A DNA stretch of 64,000 nt from Prevotellaceae bacterium UBA1746 (GTDB lineage Bacteria; Bacteroidota; Bacteroidia; Bacteroidales; Bacteroidaceae): contig DCHS01000017.1 of NCBI GenBank assembly GCA_002314875.1, forward strand, positions 124,001 through 188,000, in the 5' to 3' direction. Shown piece by piece: positions 1-8,252 of this stretch. Made by a program: the position numbers and the translations under genes. The notes beneath the pieces are model-generated. The model was given only the letters and a program-made list of their open reading frames with translations, ran no database searches and was not told where the DNA came from. Positions within the stretch are counted from its first letter, which is position 1. Every line of letters starts with the position of its first letter.

Positions 1-964
1 TTAACAATGTACGCAAATCATTGATATCTTTGATTTCCCGAACCTTGGAGAAATCCAGACGCTGAGAATAGTATAGTTCTGCCAGCTGGGACAGCCTGAC
101 TTCCGGTGAATTCTGAGGGCGAAGCCTTCCGAATTTCCATGACTTTCTGGGAATCGGCTTTATTCCAAATTTTGTCTGAAGAAAACGATACTCCCTATAC
201 AGCCTTTCCCTATGAGTATGGCTGTCTTTTGAAGAGAAAGGCTTTGAACTCATCTCCGCCTCTTTTTCCTCCGCTTCCAGTAGTCCTGCTTGCCCAAAGA
301 AGAAAGCTTCCACCTGGAAAGCATCGTCTCTGTGCTTGTTAATTTGTTGAGGATGAATGGTCGATGCCCACAATTCAAAGGCATCAGAATTTGTTCCAAA
401 GCCAAAAGACCGTGAAAGCGTGATAAAGAACACACGCTCCCAATCTCCCGCAGTCCGCTCCAACCAACCATTGATGCGTTCTGTTTTCGCTATGAGACGT
501 TCAACGGTTAAAGCACTGAGCCACGAGTGGACAAAAAGTGGTGAAAGTTGAGGAATAATGCGGTAACAAGGAGGATAAGCCTCTTCCGAAAAAAGTTCAC
601 GGTAGTTTTCTTCAACTTTTCGCGGAATCTCAAGTTCCATTTGTGGCGGTCGTCGCTTGTTCTCCGTCTCCACGGCACAATCTTGCAGTTGCACGACATG
701 GAGGATAACATTGTTGTACGCCGCATCCGTATCATGGTGATGACGATACCAGTCCGAGGAGCGAAGATGAATCTCCACATTCCCCATCCAGAGTTGTCCG
801 CCGATGCGGATTTTTGCATTGAAAAAATCAGGTCCTGCGCCGAAGTTGTGAAGCCCGGTGTCGATAACCTCAATCGTCTGTCCGTCTGTTGATCTCAATT
901 CACCGAGAGGAAACAAGCGGTGCTGCCACACATAATGCAGTAGTTTTTCCATAATTTCATTCAT
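1..964 (-). CDS. DUF2851 family protein, partial (C-terminal end outside window)
   Basis: The minus strand is open from an ATG at 964 to the window edge, giving 321 visible residues and no stop. The product begins MNEIMEKLLHYVWQHRLFPL and continues with the blocks TGLHNFGAGPDFFNAKIRIG and WMGNVEIHLRSSDWYRHHHD, which I recognise as the DUF2851 family of Bacteroidota. From memory the family is a little over 400 residues, so roughly 100 are missing. No biochemical function is established to my knowledge; the protein has no signal peptide or membrane segment and is probably cytoplasmic. A second ATG at 952 (MEKLLHY) could be the true start. A promoter-like sequence lies upstream at 1023-1053. Shorter open frames overlapping this stretch on both strands are shadows. 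Confidence 0.85.
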   Translation of the reverse strand, partial: MNEIMEKLLHYVWQHRLFPLGELRSTDGQTIEVIDTGLHNFGAGPDFFNAKIRIGGQLWMGNVEIHLRSSDWYRHHHDTDAAYNNVILHVVQLQDCAVETENKRRPPQMELEIPRKVEENYRELFSEEAYPPCYRIIPQLSPLFVHSWLSALTVERLIAKTERINGWLERTAGDWERVFFITLSRSFGFGTNSDAFELWASTIHPQQINKHRDDAFQVEAFFFGQAGLLEAEEKEAEMSSKPFSSKDSHTHRERLYREYRFLQTKFGIKPIPRKSWKFGRLRPQNSPEVRLSQLAELYYSQRLDFSKVREIKDINDLRTLL

Positions 965-1022
965 ATGCCGATAAGTCACGTCAAAAACGGTCAGTTTGGC
1001 GCGCCTATCCTGTTTAAACTCG

Positions 1023-1053
1023 CAAAGGTAAGGCCTTTTTTCTTTTCTGCAAA
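1023..1053 (-). promoter_or_regulatory. Bacteroidota-type promoter for the DUF2851 gene
   Basis: On the minus strand TACCTTTG (1023-1030) matches the -7 consensus TAnnTTTG. TTTG (1050-1053) lies 19 bp further upstream, as expected for -33. The start codon at 964 would follow a leader of about 50 nt. Confidence 0.6.
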
Positions 1054-1081
1054 TATTTCTGTATGATTATTTTCAAATTAT

Positions 1082-1112
1082 TTTGGTAAAACCAAAAGAA
1101 ATTGTAACTTTG
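1082..1112 (+). promoter_or_regulatory. Bacteroidota-type promoter for the C10 protease array
   Basis: TTTG at 1082-1085 and TAACTTTG at 1105-1112 are separated by 19 bp, a full match to the -33/-7 pattern. The first protease starts at 1144. No comparably good promoter was seen before the second or third protease, so the three may be one transcript. Confidence 0.65.
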
Positions 1113-1143
1113 CGCCATTAAAATGCATTTTTATTCTTAATAC

Positions 1144-3333
1144 ATGAAAATCAACTATTCCCCCTTGTTTTTAGGAGCAATGTTTATTTTCGGTCTTCAG
1201 ATTCAGGCCGAAAACCGTAGTATGGAAGCTATGCGCGCTGAAGCACAGATTGTTTTACAGCAGACTGGTGCTTGGAAAGCCCCTGCAAAGCATAGTATTA
1301 GTGCTTGCGAACTTCTTCGCAATGATAGCCAGATGGCAGCATTTGGCTATGCAGATGGTGGCTTTGCCTATATCAGTAAGGACGATCAGGTTCCCGCCGT
1401 ACTTTTCTATTCCAATGGAAATTATGCTGAGGTCATGAAGATTCCTTCACTTCAGTCCTATCTGGAAACGCTCAATGGTTATCTTGAGTACTGTGCAAGT
1501 TCTAATGTCCGTCCGAGCTTCGTTCAGGAAAAGGTGACTTGGGCAAATCCCAACGGTGTTGGTCCTATTGCTAAGACCATGTGGAGCCAGGGCGAACCTT
1601 ATAATATTCTCTGCCCCACCTACGACGGAAAGCGCACACTGACGGGTTGTGTGGCTACCGGTGCTGCTATGGCTGTTCATACTCTGGGTGTTCCAGTAAC
1701 CCTCAGTGGTATGAAGAAGTACACCTTCATGAATGACGGCGACAAGATGCAGACTGTTAATCTTGATTTCAGCACCCTTGCCGTTGATCATGAAAACCTT
1801 CTCGACGAATACGGTTCATCAGAAAACTATCTCCAGCGAAAGGCCATTTCAGAGTTGATGTACGCTTGTGGAGTTGCTGCTTCCATGGATTACGGTGTAG
1901 ATGCATCAGGTGCTTATTGCTCTAAATTGGACCGTGGTATCAATACCTATTTCCATGGTATGAAGAGTGTTTATTATGGTCAGCCTTCTGGTCATGAGCA
2001 GGAACTCTATGACGAACTTGACGCTGGTAGAGTAGTAGTTTATTCTGGCTATACCGCAGACAATGCAGGCCACTGTTTCATTATTGATGGATACGATAAA
2101 AAAGGTAATGTCCATGTGAATCTCGGTTGGGCTGGCAGTGGTGACTGCTATACCTCTTTGACTAATATGGCAGGTTATGGTACCTGGCCTTCCTATAATT
2201 TCTTCCAGCCTGGCGATGCAGTTCTGCAATTCAGCAAAGAAGAGCCCCTTCCTGAAATTGAAGAGGGCTATCTCCGCATGGACTATAATCATCCTGCTAC
2301 CCAGATAGAAGAAGGCAAATGGTATGGTCTTTACAGTGTAGGCCGTGGTGTTTTGGCTTATTCTTCTGGTTTGGGAGACGTCATTGGCAATACAAGTTAT
2401 GTTCCCACCAATGATGCTACTTCAATTGCTGCTCCTTTGATGGTTCGTTTCATTGCTCCTGAAAGCGGTGATGGCTATTATATCCAGACGGGTACTGGTG
2501 ATTATTTTGGAAAATTGAAGTTTGGCGGCAACTACGGTACAACGGAAAGTGCTCAAACTGCATATACTTGTGGAAACATCGCGGCTTCCAAGACTCAGCA
2601 GTATTTCTGGTTTAAGAACAACGGTTACACAATGGATGCCAATGGCGATGATGATCGTTCAGGCGGCATTAGCGGTTATGGTTCTGTTACTCCTTCCGAC
2701 ACTCTCGGAAACAATTCATGGCAGTTATTCCCCGTAGAATTCAGTGCCGAAAAGTTTGAACAGGTGAAGCCCGATACCGAGGCAGCCCAGAAGTTGTTCA
2801 ATCCTACCCATGAGTACCAAATTCAGTTGGTGACCGGCAATACCTCTAAGTTCTATGTCTGCACCACCTATAGCGGAAATGTCGATGATGTTCCTGCTCC
2901 TATCCGAATTTCCAATTCCGAAAAGAAGTCTGCTCGTATTGTCTTCGAATGGAATGGCTATGGTTGGGAAATGAAGGATACCGAAGGCCGTTATATCGGT
3001 GTCGGTACCACTCTTTATTCTATGGGTACTGAGATTCCTGAAACCTGGTTCTTCACAGAAACCGAAACTCCGGGTGAATATCGTATCAATAACGGTATGG
3101 GTTATCTCGGTGTTGACAAGCGTGCCATCGGTGCTGCACTTTATCGCAATAAGGCTGCAGACTGGTCCTATGGTGTTTGGAGAATCATCGATCTCACCGA
3201 ACCCGACGGAATCCAGAGTGTTTCCCGTGAAACACAAGAAGATACAAGTATTTTTGACCTCCAGGGCCGTCGTATTTCTGCTCCTCAGCAGGGTCAGGTT
3301 TACATCCAGGATGGACAGAAGATGGTGAAGTAA
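1144..3333 (+). CDS. Secreted C10 family cysteine protease (729 aa), long form
   Basis: Papain-fold protease of the streptopain/interpain family, predicted to be exported. Residues 1-22 are a signal peptide ending LQIQA. A propeptide-like region follows (about 23-130). The catalytic cysteine is in TGCVATGAA (Cys169) and the catalytic histidine in NAGHCFIIDGYD (His310), followed by the glycine/tryptophan stretch HVNLGWAGSG. Residues about 380-560 hold a domain shared with the next two genes (blocks WYGLYSVGRG, GYYIQTGTGDYFG). About 130 further residues are unique to this paralogue. Residues 704-729 (FDLQGRRIS ending DGQKMVK) resemble a short type IX sorting tail. First of three tandem paralogues. 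Known relatives cleave host proteins, but the substrate here is unknown. Confidence 0.9.
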   Translation: MKINYSPLFLGAMFIFGLQIQAENRSMEAMRAEAQIVLQQTGAWKAPAKHSISACELLRNDSQMAAFGYADGGFAYISKDDQVPAVLFYSNGNYAEVMKIPSLQSYLETLNGYLEYCASSNVRPSFVQEKVTWANPNGVGPIAKTMWSQGEPYNILCPTYDGKRTLTGCVATGAAMAVHTLGVPVTLSGMKKYTFMNDGDKMQTVNLDFSTLAVDHENLLDEYGSSENYLQRKAISELMYACGVAASMDYGVDASGAYCSKLDRGINTYFHGMKSVYYGQPSGHEQELYDELDAGRVVVYSGYTADNAGHCFIIDGYDKKGNVHVNLGWAGSGDCYTSLTNMAGYGTWPSYNFFQPGDAVLQFSKEEPLPEIEEGYLRMDYNHPATQIEEGKWYGLYSVGRGVLAYSSGLGDVIGNTSYVPTNDATSIAAPLMVRFIAPESGDGYYIQTGTGDYFGKLKFGGNYGTTESAQTAYTCGNIAASKTQQYFWFKNNGYTMDANGDDDRSGGISGYGSVTPSDTLGNNSWQLFPVEFSAEKFEQVKPDTEAAQKLFNPTHEYQIQLVTGNTSKFYVCTTYSGNVDDVPAPIRISNSEKKSARIVFEWNGYGWEMKDTEGRYIGVGTTLYSMGTEIPETWFFTETETPGEYRINNGMGYLGVDKRAIGAALYRNKAADWSYGVWRIIDLTEPDGIQSVSRETQEDTSIFDLQGRRISAPQQGQVYIQDGQKMVK

Positions 3334-3366
3334 ATGCGCTTTTTGCAACTCTCAGATACTACTCAC

Positions 3367-5082
3367 ATGAAAAATTATATTTTGACGAGCCTCGTTGCTG
3401 GTCTTGCTTTAGCTTACAGTCTTGAGGCTTCAGCTCGTGAAAGAAATTTTGACGAACTGCAGATTGCTGCGCAGCGAATACTGATTCAAAACGGTCCCAA
3501 TAAGGTTCGAGGTTGGATACAGTCCCCTTTGAAGGTTTTGGACAGACGCAATGGCTTGAGCGTTCTCGGTTATACAGACGGTGGCTTTGTCTTGATGGGA
3601 AATGATGACCAGATGCCTTTGGTTCTCGGCTATTCTGATGACATCTTTGATGAGGCTGTTCAGACTCCCAACTTAAGCAGCTATCTTGAAATGCTGGATG
3701 GCTACATCAATTTCTGTTTGGAAAATGGTCGCGAATTTGTGCCCATTCGTCGTGCTGGTGGGGCAAATGCCTCGGTTGCTCCCATTGTGAAAACCAGATG
3801 GGACCAGACGATTCCTTATTATAATAAGACACCGCTTTATAACAATCAGCACTGCGTAACGGGATGTGTGGCAACAGCTGCTGCCCAGATCCTGTATACC
3901 TTGCGCATGCCCCAGACCATGCATGGTTTGAAGACTTATTCCTTTACGAATGCAGGAAACATGCGTCAGCAGATTGTCTATAATTACGATGACGTTGTCT
4001 TTGACTTTGACAACATGAAGACAGCCTATGTCGGCAATACTTCTGCGGCTTCTCGCGATGCGGTTGCAGAACTGATGTATTGCTGTGGTGTGACCTCCAA
4101 CATGAACTACAAACCAACGGAGAGTGGAGCATATCCTTCCGTAACTTCTGACGGCATCAACTGGTTTATGGATGGAATTCGTTCCAACTATATGGGCTTG
4201 AGTGGTAACGAACAGGTTGTTTACGACGAACTTGATGCAGGTCGTGCCATTCTTTATTCTGGCAGTACCGGTGAAGCCGGTCATGCATTTGTTGTGGATG
4301 GCTACAACGAACAAGGCCTTGTCCATTGCAATATGGGATGGAGTGGTGGTGGTGACGGCTACTACACCCTTGCCGATATGAACGGATACGGCGTAGCCAA
4401 TCAGGACTTGACGACGATTTTTATTTCTGAAGAAGAAAACTATAAGGCAGCACCTTGTGCGGATGTTCCTTTGGGAAATGTAACCGTTAAGTTCGAGCCT
4501 GTAACCGAAATTGTTCCCGATACTCAGTGGTATGTGCTCTTTAATGTAGGCCGTAACTGCCATGCTTATTCTCAGGGCAAAGCAAAGACTTTGATGAATA
4601 CCAGTTATTATCCCGTCAATGCAGAACCGGAAGTTGCAGCGCCCCATTTGGTTCGTTTCGTAACCTCTACGAACGAAAAGAAACCAGGTTATTTCATTCA
4701 GACTGGTGACGGTTTCTACTACGGTTCTTTGACTCAGGGTTCTAACAAGGGAACCACGACGACGAAGACCGCTAATTATTCTTTCGGAAAAATCAAACCA
4801 GGTTATTTCTGGATTCGCGACGACAAGAACAACTATGTGATGGACAGCAACAATTCTGGTGCTGCGCTTTGTGGCTGGGGACAAACCCTTCCGACGGATA
4901 CGGTGGCCAATGCATCTTGGAAAGTATTCCCTGTTGAGTTTACCGTTCCTATCGGCATTGAAAAGATTGCAAATGAACAGCCAGAATCACAAGTTACCTA
5001 CGATCTCCAGGGCCGTCCTGTTCAACACCCACAAAGCGGACAGCTTTATCTGAGAAGAGGAAAGAAAGTATTGTACAAATAA
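3367..5082 (+). CDS. Secreted C10 family cysteine protease (571 aa), second paralogue
   Basis: An in-frame ATG directly abuts the previous stop (3334), but the start at 3367 gives a proper signal peptide (MKNYILTSLVAGLALAYSLEA) and is preferred. The catalytic cysteine is in TGCVATAAAQ (Cys167) and the histidine in EAGHAFVVDGY (His306), with CNMGWSGGGDGYY downstream. The pro-region block LGYTDGGFVLMGNDDQMPLV parallels the other two copies. The C-terminal half carries the shared domain (WYVLFNVGRN, GYFIQTGDGFYYG) and ends in the tail YDLQGRPVQ...GKKVLYK. It lies 33 bp after the first protease and 69 bp before the third, consistent with one operon. Both catalytic residues are present, so it should be active. 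Confidence 0.9.
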   Translation: MKNYILTSLVAGLALAYSLEASARERNFDELQIAAQRILIQNGPNKVRGWIQSPLKVLDRRNGLSVLGYTDGGFVLMGNDDQMPLVLGYSDDIFDEAVQTPNLSSYLEMLDGYINFCLENGREFVPIRRAGGANASVAPIVKTRWDQTIPYYNKTPLYNNQHCVTGCVATAAAQILYTLRMPQTMHGLKTYSFTNAGNMRQQIVYNYDDVVFDFDNMKTAYVGNTSAASRDAVAELMYCCGVTSNMNYKPTESGAYPSVTSDGINWFMDGIRSNYMGLSGNEQVVYDELDAGRAILYSGSTGEAGHAFVVDGYNEQGLVHCNMGWSGGGDGYYTLADMNGYGVANQDLTTIFISEEENYKAAPCADVPLGNVTVKFEPVTEIVPDTQWYVLFNVGRNCHAYSQGKAKTLMNTSYYPVNAEPEVAAPHLVRFVTSTNEKKPGYFIQTGDGFYYGSLTQGSNKGTTTTKTANYSFGKIKPGYFWIRDDKNNYVMDSNNSGAALCGWGQTLPTDTVANASWKVFPVEFTVPIGIEKIANEQPESQVTYDLQGRPVQHPQSGQLYLRRGKKVLYK

Positions 5083-5151
5083 CACGCATAATCTTCTCTA
5101 ATCTCAACACGCATATCCTAATCTCAATACATTATCCAAAACTCAACACAC
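5083..5151 (+). repeat. Imperfect 20-bp tandem units in the spacer before the third protease
   Basis: TAATCTCAACAC at 5099, TAATCTCAATAC at 5119 and AAACTCAACACA at 5139 recur at an exact 20-bp spacing up to the start codon at 5152. This may be recent slippage in a non-coding spacer. No promoter match is seen here. Confidence 0.45.
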
Positions 5152-6864
5152 ATGAAAAACTTTTTACTTCCTTTAGGCCTTGGCCTTGGCGCTTTCTTCA
5201 TCAACGGTTTGGATGCTTCAGCACGCGAACGTAGTCTTGATGAAATGAAAATCCTTGCACAGCAGATTCTGCTGCAGAAAGGTCCTCGCAAGGCTAACAG
5301 TTATGTTTCAACTCCTTTGAAGGTCCTTGATGCTCAGACTCAGATGAGCATTCTTGGCTATGCAGAGGGCGGTTTTGTCGTTATGAGCAACGACGACGCA
5401 ATGCCTGCTGTACTCGGTTATTCTGATACCGCTTATGACGCTGCTTCAACGAATCCCAATTTGAACAGCTATTTGGAATTGCTCAATGGTTATATGGATT
5501 ACTGTTTGGAAAACGGCGTTGAGTTCCGTGTGATTCGTCATGCTGGTGCAAGCGAAAAATGCGGTCCTTTGATGACGACCAAATGGGACCAGGAATCGCC
5601 TTATAGTGACATGTGTCCTACTTACAACGGCAGACATTGCGTGACGGGTTGTGTGGCAACGGCAGCTGCTCAGATTTTCAATTATCTCCAGCTTCCCAAC
5701 TCAATGAGCGGCCGTAAGATTTACACCTTCGAAAATGACGGTAACCAGCGTGAACGCATTGATTATACCTACGATGGTGTAGTCTTTGATTGGTCAAAAA
5801 TGCAGAACACCTACAATCAGTCTTCATCAGAAGAAAGCCGCAAAGCAGTGGCAGAACTGATGTATTGCTGCGGTGTTTCGGCAAGTATGGATTATAGTAC
5901 TGGTGTAAGTGGTGGCTGGCCCGACATTGTGGTTGACGCCATGACGTGGTTTATGGAAGGTTTGACTGGTGAAACCAGTTACATGCAAGATCATCCCCAG
6001 CTTGTATACGATGAAATCGATGCCCATCATCCACTTCTCTATACAGGATATACTAAGCAGATTTCTGGTCATGCCTTTGTTCTCGATGGTTATGACGAAA
6101 AGGGCTACATCCATTGCAACATGGGATGGAGTGGCGGTGGCGATGGTTTTTATGTCATGTCTGACATGAATGGTTATTGCCAGACTCAGAAAATAACTAC
6201 CATCAATCCTTCAGAAGAACCTATATACACTGCAACTCCTTGTGCAGACGTTCCTTTAGGAAATGTTAAGGTTGACTTGAATCCTGTGACAGAGATTATA
6301 CCTGACACTCAGTGGTATCTCCTTTATAATGTAGGTCGTGGCAGTCATCCCTTCAGTGCTGGTAAAGGTAAGAAGATGATGACCACTTGCTTCTTGCCTA
6401 TAGAAGTTCCCGCAGAAGTTGCTGCTCCTCACATTGTTCGTTTTGTTACTTCTACGAATGATAAGAAACCGGGATATTTCATCCAGTTTGGTGACGGCTT
6501 GTATGTCGGCTCTTTGGCTGATGATGATAATAAGGGTACTACAACTTCCAAGACCGCTAACTATTCTTACGGAAAGATTAAAACGGGCTATTTCTGGTTC
6601 CATGACGAAAAGAATGATTTCATTATGGACAGCGACGGCCCTGGTGGTGCTCTCTTAGGTTGGGGACAGACTGTTCCTACTGATACTACCGGAAACAGCA
6701 GTTGGCAGATATTCCCCGTAGAATTTTCAATTCCTGATGCTGTTCAGCAGCTTCCTGTAGAAGAAGAAAAGGTTTCTGAGCTCTTTGACCTTCAGGGTCG
6801 TCCCGTGGCTCGTCCCGAACGTGGACAAATCTATATCCGTTCTCGTAAGAAGGTAATTTATTAA
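5152..6864 (+). CDS. Secreted C10 family cysteine protease (570 aa), third paralogue
   Basis: Closely related to the preceding protease along its whole length. Signal peptide MKNFLLPLGLGLGAFF... to about residue 24. Catalytic cysteine in TGCVATAAAQ (Cys167), histidine in ISGHAFVLDGYD (His307), and CNMGWSGGGDGFY. The C-terminal domain repeats the paralogues' pattern (WYLLYNVGRG, GYFIQFGDGLYVG, WGQTVPTDT). The tail FDLQGRPVA...RSRKKVIY ends the protein. Active-site geometry is intact. Divergence among the three copies is concentrated in the substrate-facing loops after the cysteine and in the C-terminal domain, which suggests different specificities, although this is inference. Confidence 0.9.
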   Translation: MKNFLLPLGLGLGAFFINGLDASARERSLDEMKILAQQILLQKGPRKANSYVSTPLKVLDAQTQMSILGYAEGGFVVMSNDDAMPAVLGYSDTAYDAASTNPNLNSYLELLNGYMDYCLENGVEFRVIRHAGASEKCGPLMTTKWDQESPYSDMCPTYNGRHCVTGCVATAAAQIFNYLQLPNSMSGRKIYTFENDGNQRERIDYTYDGVVFDWSKMQNTYNQSSSEESRKAVAELMYCCGVSASMDYSTGVSGGWPDIVVDAMTWFMEGLTGETSYMQDHPQLVYDEIDAHHPLLYTGYTKQISGHAFVLDGYDEKGYIHCNMGWSGGGDGFYVMSDMNGYCQTQKITTINPSEEPIYTATPCADVPLGNVKVDLNPVTEIIPDTQWYLLYNVGRGSHPFSAGKGKKMMTTCFLPIEVPAEVAAPHIVRFVTSTNDKKPGYFIQFGDGLYVGSLADDDNKGTTTSKTANYSYGKIKTGYFWFHDEKNDFIMDSDGPGGALLGWGQTVPTDTTGNSSWQIFPVEFSIPDAVQQLPVEEEKVSELFDLQGRPVARPERGQIYIRSRKKVIY

Positions 6865-6891
6865 TCCATCCCCTAAATACCATATACACCT

Positions 6892-8238
6892 ATGGCTACA
6901 ACTCTTATATTTTTGCAACTTGCGATAGTACTGGCGTTAATATTTATTGGTGCCCGTGTAGGAGGCATTGGCTTAGGCGTATATGGTATGGTGGGCGTTT
7001 TTATCCTGGTTTTCATTTTCGGATTAAAACCAGGAAATCTGCCCATCGATGTGATGCTCATTATTGTGAGCGTCATTACTGCTGCTGCAGCCTTGCAGGC
7101 CGCAGGCGGTTTGGATTATCTGGTGGGTGTTGCCGCTAATTTTTTAAGAAAGCACCCCGAACACATCACATACTACGGTCCGTTGACGACCTGGCTGTTC
7201 TGCCTCGTTGCAGGTACGGCCCATACAAGTTACTCGCTGCTTCCCATTATTTCAGAGATTGCTACGGCGCAGAAGATTCGTCCCGAGCGTCCTTTGAGTG
7301 TGGCAACGGTAGCGGCTTCCCTTGGTATCACGGGAAGTCCTGTTTCAGCCGCTACCGCCGCCATTATCAGCACGGACTTGTTGGGAGGAAGAGGTGTCGA
7401 ATTGAAGGATGTACTTCTGATTTGCATCCCTGCTTCGTTCATCTCTATCCTTATCGCATCTTTTGTGCAGAACCGCATTGGAAAAGAACTTGAAGAAGAC
7501 GAAGAGTACCAGCGCAGAGTCGCAGCAGGAACAATTAATCCGGAAAAAGATGCAGCCATCATTGAAACTTTCCAGAAATCTCCTCGTCCTGGTGCAAAAG
7601 CCAGTGTATGGGCATTTCTCTTCGGCGTGGCGCTTGTCGTATTTTTCGGTTCTTTCCCAGCCCTTCGTCCTTCTTTCCTCGTTGAAGGCGAAATGAAGAG
7701 CGTTTCCATGCCGGAAATCATTGAAATTATTATGATGAGTGTGGCCGCTTTGATTCTTCTTGTTGGAAAAGCAGATGTTAAAGAGGCTGTCCGTGGCAAT
7801 GTTTTTGGTGCGGGAATGAATGCTGTTGTAGCAATTTTCGGTATCGCCTGGATGGGAGATACTTTCTTTAACGGCCACATGGATTTCTTCCGTGAACATA
7901 TCGCTGACATTGTCCAGCAGTACCCCTTCCTGTTTGCTGTAGCGCTCTTCATCATGAGTATTATGCTTTTCTCGCAGGCAGCAGATGTCCGGACGATGTA
8001 TCCGTTAGGCATAGGTCTGGGTATCGCCCCGCTGAGTCTTGTCGCAATGTTCCCTGCCGTCAATGGCTATTTCTTCCTTCCGAACTATCCCACGACAGTT
8101 GCGGCTATCAATTTTGACAGAACGGGAACTACCCGTATCGGTCGCTTTGTCGTTAATCACTCTTTCCAATTATCAGGCTTCATCACAACGATTGTCAGCA
8201 TTGCCGTGGGTTATCTGATAATTACCTTCTTGTATTAA
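6892..8238 (+). CDS. dcuB: Anaerobic C4-dicarboxylate transporter, Dcu family
   Basis: Inner-membrane carrier of 448 residues, the usual length for DcuA/DcuB proteins, which exchange fumarate, malate or aspartate for succinate during anaerobic growth. It is very hydrophobic with about ten membrane segments. Family blocks include ALQAAGGLDYLVGVA, GPLTTWLFCLVAGTAHTSYS, SLGITGSPVSAATAA and SQAADVRTMYPLG. A charged cytoplasmic loop (about residues 195-230) separates two halves. DcuA and DcuB are hard to tell apart by eye, so the symbol is provisional. It starts 27 bp after the last protease and ends 14 bp before the GH2 gene, so it could be co-transcribed with both. Confidence 0.88.
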   Translation: MATTLIFLQLAIVLALIFIGARVGGIGLGVYGMVGVFILVFIFGLKPGNLPIDVMLIIVSVITAAAALQAAGGLDYLVGVAANFLRKHPEHITYYGPLTTWLFCLVAGTAHTSYSLLPIISEIATAQKIRPERPLSVATVAASLGITGSPVSAATAAIISTDLLGGRGVELKDVLLICIPASFISILIASFVQNRIGKELEEDEEYQRRVAAGTINPEKDAAIIETFQKSPRPGAKASVWAFLFGVALVVFFGSFPALRPSFLVEGEMKSVSMPEIIEIIMMSVAALILLVGKADVKEAVRGNVFGAGMNAVVAIFGIAWMGDTFFNGHMDFFREHIADIVQQYPFLFAVALFIMSIMLFSQAADVRTMYPLGIGLGIAPLSLVAMFPAVNGYFFLPNYPTTVAAINFDRTGTTRIGRFVVNHSFQLSGFITTIVSIAVGYLIITFLY

Positions 8239-8252
8239 ACAATAGCAATTAT

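Noticed and set aside
548..892. Plus-strand frame of 114 codons and minus-strand frames at 250-471 and 508-873 in the left-edge region
   Set aside because: They are shadows of the DUF2851 gene, whose true frame runs off the window and therefore is not a closed frame.
3334..3366. Upstream start for the second C10 protease (likewise 14427, 16878 and 45088 for other genes)
   Set aside because: The longer forms put non-hydrophobic residues before the signal peptide or begin inside a terminator; the internal starts fit better.
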